From Luteimonas sp. BLCC-B24 (lineage in GTDB: Bacteria; Pseudomonadota; Gammaproteobacteria; Xanthomonadales; Xanthomonadaceae), in the NCBI RefSeq assembly GCF_028550595.1, contig NZ_JAQQGN010000002.1, forward strand, positions 186,001 to 250,000: a stretch of 64,000 bases of DNA, read 5' to 3'. Position numbers and translations under genes: made by a program. Of this stretch, positions 53,286 to 63,840 are shown piece after piece (the first letter of the stretch is position 1; each line of letters begins with the position of its first letter). The notes under the pieces are model-generated. The model was given only the letters and a program-made list of their open reading frames with translations. It did no database searches and had not been told where the DNA came from.

Positions 53286-54191
53286 CTACTGCGTCCGCGC
53301 CGGTGCGTCGACGGCCTCGTCCGATGCGCGCAGCACGCGTTCCACCTCATCCGGACTGAACCGGTAGTCCCTGCCGCAGAACTCGCAAACCACGTGCGCC
53401 TCCCCGTCGATGACCGCTGCACGCGCCTCGTCCGGACCCAGCGACGCGATCATCGCTTCGACCCGTTCGCGCGAGCAGGAACATCCGAACTGCAGGGGGC
53501 GCTCGCCCAGCAACTGCGGCTCGTCTTCGGAGAACAGGCGGGTCAGCAGCGTCTCGCCCGGCCATCGGAGCAGTTCGCTCGTGGAGAGGGTGTCAAACAA
53601 TGTGCTGATGCGGTTCCAGCCATCGGCATCGCCCTCGTCACCGGGCAGGCGCTGCACCATCAGGCCGGCCGCGTGACCGCCGTCGACGGCGAGCAGCACC
53701 CGCGTCGGCAACTGTTCGGACTGACGGAAGTAATCCTCGAACGCGCCCGACAGTGCTTCGGAATCCAGGCTCACGAGACCCTGGTAACGCATCGGCTCGC
53801 GGCCCTTGGACGGGTTTTCAATCGTCAGGGCCAGCAGGGCGCCCTCGCCGAGGTCGCGCAGGTCGCGGGTCATCGACGCAGCGCGATCGGGATCGAAACG
53901 CGCGATGCCGCGGATCGTGCCCGCTGCCGTGCACTCGGCGAACAGCGTGCGCAGTGCGCCCGATGCGCGCAGCTGCACCGACAACCGGCCTTCGACTTTC
54001 GCATGCCCCGTGAACAGCGCCGCGGCAGCGCAGGCCTCGCCCAGCATTTCCTCGATCGCCGCCGGATACGGGCCGTTGGCGCGCACCTGCTGCCAGGCGT
54101 CCGTGAGATGCACGCGTACGCCGCGCACACCGGCGTGCGGCAGCAGAAAACGGGTGAGTCGATCGGTGTCGGGTGCGAAGGGTTCGGTCAT
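53286..54191 (-). CDS. hslO: Hsp33 redox-regulated chaperone
   Basis: This 301-residue cytosolic holdase chaperone is activated by oxidation. The C-terminal redox switch is intact: Cys237-x-Cys239 in QFGCSCSRERV and Cys269-x-x-Cys272 in VVCEFCGRDYRFS, which bind zinc when reduced. The N-terminal domain contains GEACAAAALF and GTIRGIARFD-type family segments. It diverges from mtgA with a 62-bp gap and is transcribed alone. Confidence 0.95.
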   Translation of the reverse strand: MTEPFAPDTDRLTRFLLPHAGVRGVRVHLTDAWQQVRANGPYPAAIEEMLGEACAAAALFTGHAKVEGRLSVQLRASGALRTLFAECTAAGTIRGIARFDPDRAASMTRDLRDLGEGALLALTIENPSKGREPMRYQGLVSLDSEALSGAFEDYFRQSEQLPTRVLLAVDGGHAAGLMVQRLPGDEGDADGWNRISTLFDTLSTSELLRWPGETLLTRLFSEDEPQLLGERPLQFGCSCSRERVEAMIASLGPDEARAAVIDGEAHVVCEFCGRDYRFSPDEVERVLRASDEAVDAPARTQ

Positions 54192-54253
54192 GTCTGTGCG
54201 TCTGGAACGGGAAATGATTGGCGGCACCGGGGCCGCCCGATAGAGTGGCCGCC

Positions 54254-55012
54254 ATGACGCAGCGAGACGATCACGATGGGGGCGCCAGTGCGCGCGCGCA
54301 AGCGCCTGCGCGGCGAGGCAGGCGGTGGCTGCGGCGGCTGTTGTGGCTGCCGGTGATCGTGGTCGCGTTCACCGTGCTGCAGGTGGTGGCGTTCCGCTTC
54401 ATCGACCCGCCGGGCTCGGTGTTCATGGCGATCCGGCAGGTCGAGGCATGGACCGCCGGCGACGACGCGTTCACCCTGTACTACCAGTGGCGTGATCTCG
54501 ATTGCATCGCGCCGTCACTGGCGGTCTCGGTGATCGCAGCCGAGGACCAGAACTTCGCGCACCACCGTGGTTTCGATCTGGAGGCGATCGAGCAGGCACG
54601 TGCCCACAACGCGCGCGGCGGCTCGACCCGCGGCGCGAGCACGATCAGCCAGCAGACCGCGAAGAATCTGTTCCTGTGGGGCGGTCGCAGCTGGATACGC
54701 AAGGGGCTGGAGGCCTGGTACACGCTGCTGATCGAGTGGCTGTGGCCCAAGTCGCGAATCCTCGAGGTCTACGTCAACGTCGCCGAATTCGGCGACGGCA
54801 TCTACGGCGCGCAGGCGGCGGCGCGGCGCCATTTCGGCAAGGATGCTGCCCAGCTCACCGCGTCCGAGAGCGCGCGACTCGCGGCGGTGTTGCCGAGCCC
54901 GCGCCGCTACAGCGCGTCCCGCCCGGGACCCTATGTCCAGCGGCGAGCGCAGTGGATCCAGCGCAACGTACGGCAGCTCGGCGGCGATGCCTATCTCGAG
55001 GCGCTGAAGTGA
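54254..55012 (+). CDS. mtgA: Monofunctional peptidoglycan glycosyltransferase
   Basis: This GT51 enzyme polymerises lipid II into glycan strands at the inner membrane. It has 252 residues with one N-terminal helix (residues 28-48, [19 protein letters not shown]). The catalytic Glu97 lies in [17 protein letters not shown], and the second motif is [41 protein letters not shown] and [18 protein letters not shown] complete the domain. The stop overlaps the GTG start of a glycosyltransferase gene, so both are translated together. Confidence 0.95.
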   Translation: MTQRDDHDGGASARAQAPARRGRRWLRRLLWLPVIVVAFTVLQVVAFRFIDPPGSVFMAIRQVEAWTAGDDAFTLYYQWRDLDCIAPSLAVSVIAAEDQNFAHHRGFDLEAIEQARAHNARGGSTRGASTISQQTAKNLFLWGGRSWIRKGLEAWYTLLIEWLWPKSRILEVYVNVAEFGDGIYGAQAAARRHFGKDAAQLTASESARLAAVLPSPRRYSASRPGPYVQRRAQWIQRNVRQLGGDAYLEALK

Positions 55013-56004
55013 ATCGCGCGGGAACGCCGCCGGACCGCCTGACCATCGTCATCGCGGCCTTCGACGAGGTGCGCGCGGTGCCGGCGCTGCAGCCGCGTCT
55101 GGCGGCGGTGATGGACCAGCTCGCCGGCGAGGGTGTCGATGCGCGCGTGCTCTACGTCGACGACGGGAGTGGAGACGGCACGTGGGAGGTGCTGCGATCG
55201 ATCGCCGAGGCCGATCCCCGCGTCGCGTTGCTGCGCCTGTCGCGCAACTTCGGCAAGGAGATCGCGCTGACCGCAGGCCTGGATCAGGTGACCGAGGGCG
55301 CGGCGATGATTCTCGACGCCGATGGCCAGGACCCGCCGGAACTGATTCCCCGGTTCGTCGCGCACTGGCGCGACGGTTACGACGACGTGCACGGCACGCG
55401 CATCAGCCGGGCCGGCGAGAGCTGGGCCAAGAAAGCGACCGCGCATGCGTTCTACCGCGTGATCCAGCGATTGGCCAAGACGCCGGTGCCCACCGACACG
55501 GGCGACTACCGGCTGCTGTCGCCACGTGCGCTCGATGCGTTGCGGCAGATCCGCGAGCGGCATCGTTTCATGAAGGGGCTGTTCGGCTGGATCGGATTCA
55601 ACCGGATCGCGATTCCGTACGAGCGACACGCGCGGATCGCGGGCCGCAGCAAGTTCGGGTTCTGGCGCCTGTGGAACTTCGCGATCGACGGCGTGACCAG
55701 CTTCTCGACGGCGCCGCTGCGTCTGGCGACCTACGTCGGTCTACTGACCGCGTGCGCCGCCTTCGTGTTCGCGCTCTGGGTGATCGGCAAGGCGATGCTG
55801 TACGGCGATCCGGTCGCCGGCTGGCCGACGATGATGGCGGTGATCCTGTTCCTCGGCAGCGTGCAGCTGGTAGCCCTGGGTGTGATCGGCGAATATCTGG
55901 GCCGGCTGTACGAGGAGTCGAAGCAGCGCCCGCTGTACCTGGTGCGGGAGACGCGCGCGGCCGGTGCTGTCGTCCGCGCATCCCCGATGCCGCGCGACCC
56001 CTGA
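55009..56004 (+). CDS. Polyprenyl-phosphate-type glycosyltransferase (GtrB/DPM1-like, GT2)
   Basis: This 331-residue membrane protein has a cytosolic GT2 domain (residues 10-230) with nucleotide-sugar motifs [32 protein letters not shown] (DxD-type) and [16 protein letters not shown]. Two C-terminal helices follow ([20 protein letters not shown] and [20 protein letters not shown]). This is the GtrB design, which loads a sugar onto undecaprenyl phosphate. No GtrA flippase or third Gtr gene is adjacent. The GTG start overlaps the mtgA stop by four bases, an unusual pairing of two undecaprenyl-linked enzymes. Confidence 0.9.
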   Translation: MNRAGTPPDRLTIVIAAFDEVRAVPALQPRLAAVMDQLAGEGVDARVLYVDDGSGDGTWEVLRSIAEADPRVALLRLSRNFGKEIALTAGLDQVTEGAAMILDADGQDPPELIPRFVAHWRDGYDDVHGTRISRAGESWAKKATAHAFYRVIQRLAKTPVPTDTGDYRLLSPRALDALRQIRERHRFMKGLFGWIGFNRIAIPYERHARIAGRSKFGFWRLWNFAIDGVTSFSTAPLRLATYVGLLTACAAFVFALWVIGKAMLYGDPVAGWPTMMAVILFLGSVQLVALGVIGEYLGRLYEESKQRPLYLVRETRAAGAVVRASPMPRDP

Positions 56005-56013
56005 CGCGCGGCG

Positions 56014-57990
56014 CTACTTCGCGTACCGCCCGCCGCAACCGCTGTCTTCACCGCCGCCGAGTTCCAGCGTCGCGAGCAGGGCCGCCGGGGGCGTGATGGA
56101 GCCGAGCGCGATGGCGATCGCGCCGCGCAGGCCGAGGCGGGCCATGTCCGGGCGGACGCTGGGCGAGGCGAAGCTGCCGCTGATCGTCAGCGGGGTGCGC
56201 AGGGCGAGGATGCTGCGATCCTTGGGGCGGGGGCGCAGCAGAAGGTCGAACTGCTCCTCGCCGAGATCGATCGTGCCCTCGCCGACGATGATCGTGTCGG
56301 TGGTATCGAACGCGAGGGCGCGGGCGGTCATGCGGCCCTCCTCGACGCCGAAATCGGCGAATGCGCACCGGACCGGAATCTGCTGGTCGCGTCCGATCAG
56401 GTATTTCAAGGCTTCGTAGATGTCCAGCCCGGCCAGCTCGACCAGCAGGTTGCTGATCCGGCCGGCGCCCATGCCGATGGCCAGGTCGCCGTCGGCGCTT
56501 CCGAGCATCGCGGCGACGGAGTTGCCGCTTCCGGCGAGAGTGAATTCACCGCCGATCTTGCCGACCGCCTGGCCGGCCAGTGTGCTGTCGGGGAACAGGC
56601 CGCCCAGATCGAGCTGGCGCACGCTCGCTTGCAGCCGGGTGCGGATCGTGCGGTCGCGTGCGTCCATGTGAACCGTCGAGCGGATGCGGCCGCCGGCCAC
56701 GCCGAAGTCGAGCGGGGCAAGACGCAGTACGCCGTCATCGAGCAGCAGGTGCGCGTCCATGTCGTCGATCGGCAGTCCGGGTGCGTTGATCCGCTGCGCG
56801 CGCAAGCGCACGTCGGCGTCCATCGAGCGGAGCTTGTCCAGTTCGTACGGCGTGTCGGGAATCCGGCGTCCCTTCGCGGCGAGCGCACGCTCGCGGGCGA
56901 CGAGTTCGGGGTCGAGCGCATCGCCGTCCGCGTCCGGCGTGCCGCCGATGAAGCCGGCCAGATCATCGAAATCCAACCGTTTCGAGGTGAGCGTGGCCTC
57001 CAGGCGCGGGCGCGCGCCGCCGACGGTGAACGCTGCCGACCCGGCCAGGTCGCTCTGGCCCACCGTGCCGGTGAAGTCGTCGTAGCGCCAGGTGCGACCG
57101 TCGCGCGTGAGCCGGCCGTCGAGGGCATAGGGCGGGGTGTCGGGCATCGCCACGCCGAGCAGCGGATACAGATCGTCGAGGTTGCGTCCGGACAGGGCGA
57201 ACTGCAGATCGAAATCGCGCAGTTGCAGCGGCGCGACCAGTGTGCCGCGGACGTGGGCACGCGTGGTGCCGGCCCCGGCGCGCAGATCCAGGCGGTAGGG
57301 CTTGTCGGTGTCCTGCAGCGCCAGCGGCGATTCGGCCGTGCCCTGCACGGTGAAGCGATTCCCCGCCCAGCGACCGCCGCCCTCCACCGCGACCGGCGGG
57401 GCTGCGTCCGCGTCGCGCGGTTCGCGGCTGGCGACGTGGATGTCGATCAGGGTGTCGCCGGGTGTATCGAGGAACCGCAGGCGCCCGTCGTCCACCCACA
57501 GCCGCCGGATCCGGGCCGGCGCGCCGTCACCGTCGCCGAGATCGAGTGCCCAGTTGCCCGGGCTGCCGGCGGGACCGGTTTCCAGCAGCAGTACCGGACG
57601 CGTGAGCCGGATCTCCGGCAAACGGACCTGGCGCCGGAGCAGCAGCGGCCACACCTCGACCTGGAGTTCGACACGGTCGGCGGCCGCCATCACCGGCGCG
57701 TCCGCCCAGTCGGCATTGCCGAAGCGCAGCGTGTCGGCGCGCACCGTGGTGACGCGGCCGAGATCGACATCGAGGTCGCCGCCGATGACGAAGCTGCGTC
57801 CGGTGCGGGCTTCGACGACGCGCTCGATCGGGCGCTTGAACCAGTTCCAGTCCCACAGCAGCACCAGCATGATCAGGGCCACGGCGAGCAGCGCCAGCGC
57901 GATCCGCAGCCGACGGCCGGCGAACAGGGTGCGGCCCCGGGCGAGGACATGCCCCGTGCAGGTAGCGGGCGGCGGCGGGGTCTGGGACAT
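56014..57990 (-). CDS. AsmA-family envelope protein
   Basis: This 658-residue protein has one N-terminal membrane helix (residues 30-48, IALALLAVALIMLVLLWDW) and a long periplasmic part rich in beta strands. PIERVVEARTGRSFVIGGDLDVDLG is the typical AsmA N-terminus. The AsmA-like C-terminal domain includes GMGAGRISNLLVELAGLDIY and DTIIVGEGTIDLGEEQFDLL then LRPRPKDRS. Family members are bridge-like lipid transfer proteins between inner and outer membrane. It converges on the glycosyltransferase with a 9-bp gap. Confidence 0.88.
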   Translation of the reverse strand: MSQTPPPPATCTGHVLARGRTLFAGRRLRIALALLAVALIMLVLLWDWNWFKRPIERVVEARTGRSFVIGGDLDVDLGRVTTVRADTLRFGNADWADAPVMAAADRVELQVEVWPLLLRRQVRLPEIRLTRPVLLLETGPAGSPGNWALDLGDGDGAPARIRRLWVDDGRLRFLDTPGDTLIDIHVASREPRDADAAPPVAVEGGGRWAGNRFTVQGTAESPLALQDTDKPYRLDLRAGAGTTRAHVRGTLVAPLQLRDFDLQFALSGRNLDDLYPLLGVAMPDTPPYALDGRLTRDGRTWRYDDFTGTVGQSDLAGSAAFTVGGARPRLEATLTSKRLDFDDLAGFIGGTPDADGDALDPELVARERALAAKGRRIPDTPYELDKLRSMDADVRLRAQRINAPGLPIDDMDAHLLLDDGVLRLAPLDFGVAGGRIRSTVHMDARDRTIRTRLQASVRQLDLGGLFPDSTLAGQAVGKIGGEFTLAGSGNSVAAMLGSADGDLAIGMGAGRISNLLVELAGLDIYEALKYLIGRDQQIPVRCAFADFGVEEGRMTARALAFDTTDTIIVGEGTIDLGEEQFDLLLRPRPKDRSILALRTPLTISGSFASPSVRPDMARLGLRGAIAIALGSITPPAALLATLELGGGEDSGCGGRYAK

Positions 57991-58056
57991 CGGGCGCTCC
58001 TTTGCCGCCCACCATCGGCGCGCCTCGATCAAACAGCGGTGAACGCGGCGAAGGGC

Positions 58057-58467
58057 TCAGTCCTCCGGCGTATCGCGCTCGGCCATGTCGGCCGATGCGG
58101 TACACGCGATCGTGCGTCCGGAATCCTGCGACAGCTCGATGAAGTCGCCGTCGGCGACGAAGCGCAGCCCGACCTCGGACCACACCGGCGGCCGGCTGCC
58201 CTGGATGGCGCCCAGGTGCACGGTCCGCCCATCGACCATGCGCAGACGGGCGAAACGGCCGTCGCGGATGATGTCGATCTCGCCCGCGGTGGGGCAGTCG
58301 TAATGGGCGATGACGGTCTCGGTGTCGGCCACCGGCGGCGCGGGCGCACGCTGGGGGCTGGGCGCGACCGGGGCGGGCGGCGGCGGTGCGGCGTCGCCGC
58401 ATGCCGCCAGCAGCAGGCCGGCGAGGAGGGGAAGCGCGCGAATGCAGGCCGGGGCGGACATGGACAT
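58057..58467 (-). CDS. Lipoprotein with an MliC-like domain
   Basis: This 136-residue protein has a lipoprotein signal ending in the lipobox LLLAAC (Cys near residue 23), then a Pro/Ala linker. A domain of about 80 residues follows (VIAHYDCPTAGEIDIIRDGR, FARLRMVDGRTVHLGAIQ, GLRFVADGDFIELSQDSG, RTIACTAS) with two Cys. The pattern resembles the MliC/lysozyme-inhibitor fold, but similarity is modest. It lies between the AsmA-like and hemolysin III genes on the same strand, probably with its own start region. Confidence 0.72.
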   Translation of the reverse strand: MSMSAPACIRALPLLAGLLLAACGDAAPPPPAPVAPSPQRAPAPPVADTETVIAHYDCPTAGEIDIIRDGRFARLRMVDGRTVHLGAIQGSRPPVWSEVGLRFVADGDFIELSQDSGRTIACTASADMAERDTPED

Positions 58468-58505
58468 TCTCCGTGGATGAGGGCCGGGGTGATGCGGCGC
58501 GGAGC

Positions 58506-59168
58506 TCAGCGGGCCGGCACCACCTGGGCCAGCACCGCGACGTAGTGGCACACGCTGCCGGCGATGCAGAACAGATGCCAGATCGCGTGGGCGTAGGGAA
58601 TCGACTCGCGCATGTAGAAGAACGTGCCAAGCGTGTAGAAGACGCCGCCGGCGATGATCCAGCCGAGCGTCCAGGCATCGAGCGCGGCCGCGACCGGACC
58701 GATCGCGATCACCACCAGCCAGCCCATGGCGACGTAGATCGCCGTCGAAAGACCGCGGAACCGTCCGGTGTAGAACAGCTTGAACACCACGCCGGCCAGC
58801 GCCAGCGTCCAGATGATGCCGAACAGCCACCAGCCGAGCGTGCCGCGCAGCCCGATCAGCGTGAACGGCGTATAGGTGCCCGCGATCAGCAGGTAGATCG
58901 CGCAGTGGTCGAAGACCTTCAGCCGGCCCTTGGCCACCGGATGGCTCACCGCGTGATACAGCGTCGAAGCCAGATACAGCAACAGCAGCGACACGCCGAA
59001 GACGATCGCCGCGCCCAGCTGCCACGCGTTTCCGTAGAGCGCCGCCAGCGTGATCAGCACGGAGCCGGCGGCGAGCGCGGCGGTCGCGCCGAGGCCGTGG
59101 GTGAGTGCGCTGGCGAACTCTTCGCGACGTTGTCGAAGCGATGCGGCGGGAGCGGTTTCGGACGTCAT
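58506..59168 (-). CDS. Hemolysin III family (PAQR) membrane protein
   Basis: This 220-residue inner-membrane protein has seven predicted helices. The family motifs are LTHGLGATAALAAG near residue 23, YLASTLYHAVSHP near 70, DHCAIYLLIAGTYTPF near 88, and FYMRESIPYAHAIWHLFCIAGS near 190, with the conserved His/Asp metal ligands. Despite the name, YqfA/TrhA-type proteins are linked to membrane energetics rather than proven haemolysis. It is in the same orientation as prfC, which ends 56 bp upstream of it. Confidence 0.92.
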   Translation of the reverse strand: MTSETAPAASLRQRREEFASALTHGLGATAALAAGSVLITLAALYGNAWQLGAAIVFGVSLLLLYLASTLYHAVSHPVAKGRLKVFDHCAIYLLIAGTYTPFTLIGLRGTLGWWLFGIIWTLALAGVVFKLFYTGRFRGLSTAIYVAMGWLVVIAIGPVAAALDAWTLGWIIAGGVFYTLGTFFYMRESIPYAHAIWHLFCIAGSVCHYVAVLAQVVPAR

Positions 59169-59224
59169 CAAACGGGTGCGGTACACGGGAAACCGATTAC
59201 ACCACACGTCGACGACGCCGCGCC

Positions 59225-60829
<1,605 letters not shown>

Positions 60830-60878
60830 GCGGGCGGCCGCGCGCGCGGCGTGCGGTCTTCGGTGCGAGGAAGCCCGG

Positions 60879-60884
60879 ATTATA
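60879..60884 (-). promoter_or_regulatory. -10 box of prfC
   Basis: Perfect TATAAT on the minus strand in the divergent gap with the glycosyltransferase gene, about 50 bp before the prfC ATG. Confidence 0.65.
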
Positions 60885-60899
60885 CGCGGGGGCCGCCGG

Positions 60900-60905
60900 T
60901 ATGAT
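60900..60905 (+). promoter_or_regulatory. -10 box of the glycosyltransferase gene
   Basis: TATGAT, 39 bp before the ATG at 60945, directed to the right. It nearly abuts the prfC -10 box, so the two promoters are back to back. Confidence 0.5.
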
Positions 60906-60944
60906 GGCAGCACATCGAGGAGCGAGCGGAAACGGGTGCGAACA

Positions 60945-62390
60945 ATGGTGCATGCGTCGCGTGCGGTGGCCCTCCAACTGTCGAAGACGGGTGGGCCGCC
61001 TTTCAACGGGTCCGTGGGCTATGTCAATGACCGGATCGGCGCGATCTTGAGCGCGCGGGGCTGGGATGTCCGGAACTTCGCCGTCGCACCGGTCTCTGTG
61101 CCGCACGCGCAAGAGGCGATGGTGCCACTCGCATTCGCGACGGCGCGATTGCGCCATCAACGGACCGGGCGCGTCGACCTTGCGATCCACGATGGCGCCG
61201 GTATCGCGGTGCGCACACCATCGCGCCAGTGGGCAGAGCGCCATCTAGTGCTGTACCACGGCCTGGCCTACGGTCCCGGTGCCTGGCTGGGAAACGACGC
61301 GGTGGATCTGCACGTCGCAAACTCACCCTATCTGGCGCGTTCGCTGCGCGCACTGTGCGGGTTGCCGGACTGGGAGCGGCAGACGGTTCTGGATCCGGAG
61401 GGATTCAGCCGGATCACCGATATCGCAATGCCCGTTCCGTGCGTCGCATCTCCGGAAGGCGATCCCGGGTTTACCCTCGGGGGGGGGGTCCCGGATTCGG
61501 TTCATCGCGCGCTCGATTCCGGGGTCATCCTCGGCCACGCCCTGCAGCCGAGTAAGCAAGACCTCATGGCGACAGTGGCCGTGCTCTTCTGGCTGAACGA
61601 CGCGCTTCGCAGCACCGGGCAACGCGCGATGCTCGTCATCTCCGAGGAATCGCTACCGCTGTCCCATCGGCAGACGATCGACGGCGTTCTGGCGGGGACC
61701 GGTCTGACGTGCGATGCGCTGTTCATTCCCGTCCCTCTCCTTCGTCAACGGGCAGTCTTCCAGCTTTTCGGGCTCTGCCGTTTCGGCTTGGCCTACAACT
61801 TGTTTCCGGAGCCGTTCGGCTTTTACGTGCTCGAGTCGGTATTTGCAGGGTGCCCCGTCTACACGAACGGAGCGGGAAACAATCGTTTCCTGCTGCCACC
61901 GGGGCACGGGATAGAAGTGATCGAAACCGATGCGATGGCGCCCGATGCGGCGGGCAATACCGACCCCAGCGCGTTCAAGTGCGTCGCAGATGCGATCGTG
62001 CGTGATCTGCACGTTGGTGCGTCTGTGCGCGACGCCTGCGCGAGTGGTCACGCCCGGATCGCTGCGACATGGTCGCTGAGTGCATTCGAGTCGGGTCTAC
62101 TCGGTGCCATCGAACGCGCCCATGGGCCCGCGCCCGAGACGCCTGCGTTCGATGCGCTGCGCATCGGTTACGCGCCCTTCGTGCGTGGCATTGACCGCGC
62201 GAGGCAGCGGGTACGCTCCGATTACGGTAGCCAGGTTCTTGAACTGCACGCTCTGGCGCTGATCGACGCGATCGTGGGACGTACACCCGATCGACTGGAT
62301 GCGGAAGAACGCCGCGCCGTGGACAGGTTCGGCCTGTTCGAACGCGGTGTGCTTGCCCTCAATCTAGACCCTGACCTTCCGGCAGGCTGA
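60945..62390 (+). CDS. GT-B glycosyltransferase, candidate phase-variable gene
   Basis: This 481-residue cytosolic protein starts at ATG 60945 ([17 protein letters not shown]). The C-terminal half carries a GT4-type signature, [20 protein letters not shown] (E-x7-E), followed by [16 protein letters not shown]. The middle has [13 protein letters not shown] and [16 protein letters not shown]. No closer family is recognised and the sugar and acceptor are unknown. A run of ten G residues (61479-61488) lies inside the reading frame at codons encoding LGGGV. Loss or gain of one G would stop translation at 61596 or 61555, giving products of about 216 or 203 residues. It converges with, and overlaps by 32 bp, the M23 peptidase gene. 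Confidence 0.82.
   Translation: MVHASRAVALQLSKTGGPPFNGSVGYVNDRIGAILSARGWDVRNFAVAPVSVPHAQEAMVPLAFATARLRHQRTGRVDLAIHDGAGIAVRTPSRQWAERHLVLYHGLAYGPGAWLGNDAVDLHVANSPYLARSLRALCGLPDWERQTVLDPEGFSRITDIAMPVPCVASPEGDPGFTLGGGVPDSVHRALDSGVILGHALQPSKQDLMATVAVLFWLNDALRSTGQRAMLVISEESLPLSHRQTIDGVLAGTGLTCDALFIPVPLLRQRAVFQLFGLCRFGLAYNLFPEPFGFYVLESVFAGCPVYTNGAGNNRFLLPPGHGIEVIETDAMAPDAAGNTDPSAFKCVADAIVRDLHVGASVRDACASGHARIAATWSLSAFESGLLGAIERAHGPAPETPAFDALRIGYAPFVRGIDRARQRVRSDYGSQVLELHALALIDAIVGRTPDRLDAEERRAVDRFGLFERGVLALNLDPDLPAG
61479..61488 (+). repeat. Ten-G homopolymer tract inside the glycosyltransferase gene
   Basis: G10 is by far the longest G run in the window. It lies about 37% of the way into the coding frame. 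Tracts of this length are known to slip during replication in phase-variable surface-glycan genes of other bacteria. Confidence 0.9.
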
Positions 62391-63237
62391 AACGCAGGAT
62401 GCCGCCGGGGCCGAACATCCGGAACGGCAGCGACACGAGGCGCAGCCCGCGGTTGGCGTGCACGGCGAAATGCAGGTGGGGGCCGCTGCTCGCGCCCGTG
62501 TTGCCGGAGAACGCGATCACCTGCCCACGCCGCACCCGCTCACCCGCGGCGACGATGACGCCGCCGCGCTGCAGGTGCGCATACAGCGCCATGGTGCCGT
62601 CGTCGTGCAGCACGCGAACAAAGTTGGTGTGGGCCGTCGCGTCGCCGGGCGCTACGGTGGCGATGCCGGCCTCGAACTGCAGCACGACGCCATCGCGTGC
62701 AGCGAGCACGGGAGTGCCTTCGTCGGCGGCGAAATCGACGGCGTAGCGGTTCTCGTCGTCGGTGTGGCTGAAGCCACCCCCGAAGCCCTGGGTGATCCGC
62801 AGCGGCGCACCGCGCAGCGGGTAGAGGTATTCGACGTCGCGCGCTCGCGCGTCGGGCGCTCCCGGCACGACCCGCAACCGCACCGCCGACGCCGCGACGC
62901 CGTCGGCCAGACGCGCGATCGGCACGCGGCCGTAGGCCGGTATCGTGGCCCGCACCGGAAGCGGCGGCTCGTGACGCGGCGCCGGACCGGCCGTGGTGAG
63001 CAGCACATCCACCGGTCCCGCAAGCGCATTGTGTGCGTAGAGCTCGACGCCGTCAGGCACGGCGCGCGGATGCAGCGTGACGCCCGACGCGGCTGCAGCC
63101 GTGCCGGGCAGCGCGTCGCCCGCGGGCGGCGTCTGCGCCCAGGCGGCGCTCGCCATGGCAATGCCGGCCATGACGACCGCGAACAGCCGGCAGGCGCCCG
63201 CACGGGCCGGGGCGTTCTCGCGGATCTGCCGCGGCAT
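62359..63237 (-). CDS. Exported M23 (LytM-type) metallopeptidase
   Basis: This 292-residue protein has a signal peptide (LFAVVMAGIAMASAAWAQ). A beta-rich N-terminal domain (residues 50-140) is followed by the M23 zinc peptidase domain (residues 140-270). The zinc and catalytic residues are present: His158 and Asp168 in SHTDDENRYAVDF, His221 in LYAHLQRGG, and His254-x-His256 in GPHLHFAVH. It therefore looks active, cutting peptidoglycan cross-links in the periplasm, rather than a degenerate activator. Its 3' end overlaps the glycosyltransferase gene by 32 bp on the opposite strand. Confidence 0.9.
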   Translation of the reverse strand: MPRQIRENAPARAGACRLFAVVMAGIAMASAAWAQTPPAGDALPGTAAAASGVTLHPRAVPDGVELYAHNALAGPVDVLLTTAGPAPRHEPPLPVRATIPAYGRVPIARLADGVAASAVRLRVVPGAPDARARDVEYLYPLRGAPLRITQGFGGGFSHTDDENRYAVDFAADEGTPVLAARDGVVLQFEAGIATVAPGDATAHTNFVRVLHDDGTMALYAHLQRGGVIVAAGERVRRGQVIAFSGNTGASSGPHLHFAVHANRGLRLVSLPFRMFGPGGILRFSLPEGQGLD

Positions 63238-63578
63238 CGCTCAGCCCGCCCGGCGGTGCGGCAGGCACGCGGCCTCGCCCGGGGCGCCCGCTCCGTGGGT
63301 CCGAACGGGGTTGCCGGCGCACGGCCCGCGTCGCGGCGCACGGACATGCCTGTGACCGCAGCGCCGGGCAACGACGCGAGCCCATGACGCCGGCCGCCCG
63401 TGCACCTGGCCTGCGGAAGGAGCGGGCGGTGCGACGGCGGCGCCGTGGACGGCTGCGACGCGGGCGGGAAACAGGCGCGGATTGGACATTGCGGAAGTAT
63501 GCCTGCGGCGAACCCGAGCCCGTCCTGGCGAGTGACGGCACGGTGAGCGCAATCCATCGCTCGATGCGGATGAAGCGA
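63238..63578. other. Non-coding gap left of the SAM riboswitch promoter
   Basis: About 340 bp of GC-rich sequence between the M23 gene start and the riboswitch promoter. Open frames on both strands are Arg/Ala/Pro-rich and match nothing. I see no gene here; the M23 promoter must lie at its left end. Confidence 0.4.
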
Positions 63579-63607
63579 TTGACAAGCGCGGGAGGGGCTG
63601 GCAACCT
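63579..63607 (+). promoter_or_regulatory. Promoter of the SAM-riboswitch transcript
   Basis: Perfect TTGACA (63579-63584), 17-bp spacer, CAACCT (63602-63607). The predicted start, about 63614, coincides with the 5' edge of the riboswitch aptamer. Confidence 0.65.
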
Positions 63608-63613
63608 GCGCGA

Positions 63614-63740
63614 CATCCATCGAGACCGGCGGAGGGACAGGCCCTTTGATGCCGGGGCAACCTGATGGCGCTGCGCACCGCGCGGCGTCGTCGCGGTGCC
63701 AAGTCCTGCGGGGACCTGAGTGTCCACCGGAAGATGGTCG
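63614..63740 (+). promoter_or_regulatory. SAM-I (S-box) riboswitch
   Basis: The conserved S-box blocks appear in order: CCATCGAGA (63617-63625), GGCGGAGGGACAGGCCC (63628-63644), GATGCCGGGGCAACC (63648-63662), a variable P3/P4 region, GGTGCCAAGTCCTGC (63695-63709), and GGAAGATGG closing P1 (CCATC pairs with GATGG). SAM binding normally turns expression off. A hairpin TGCATCGC/GCGATGCA (63741-63748, 63764-63771) without a T tract follows, suggesting translational or Rho-dependent control rather than an intrinsic terminator. Confidence 0.92.
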
Positions 63741-63840
63741 TGCATCGCGATGCGATCCTGCGTGCGATGCATCCGTCCCCGTGACGGCTTCCGGTTCCCC
63801 GTGGTGCGCGATGGCCTTGTCCTGCTTCGGATAACGCCTG

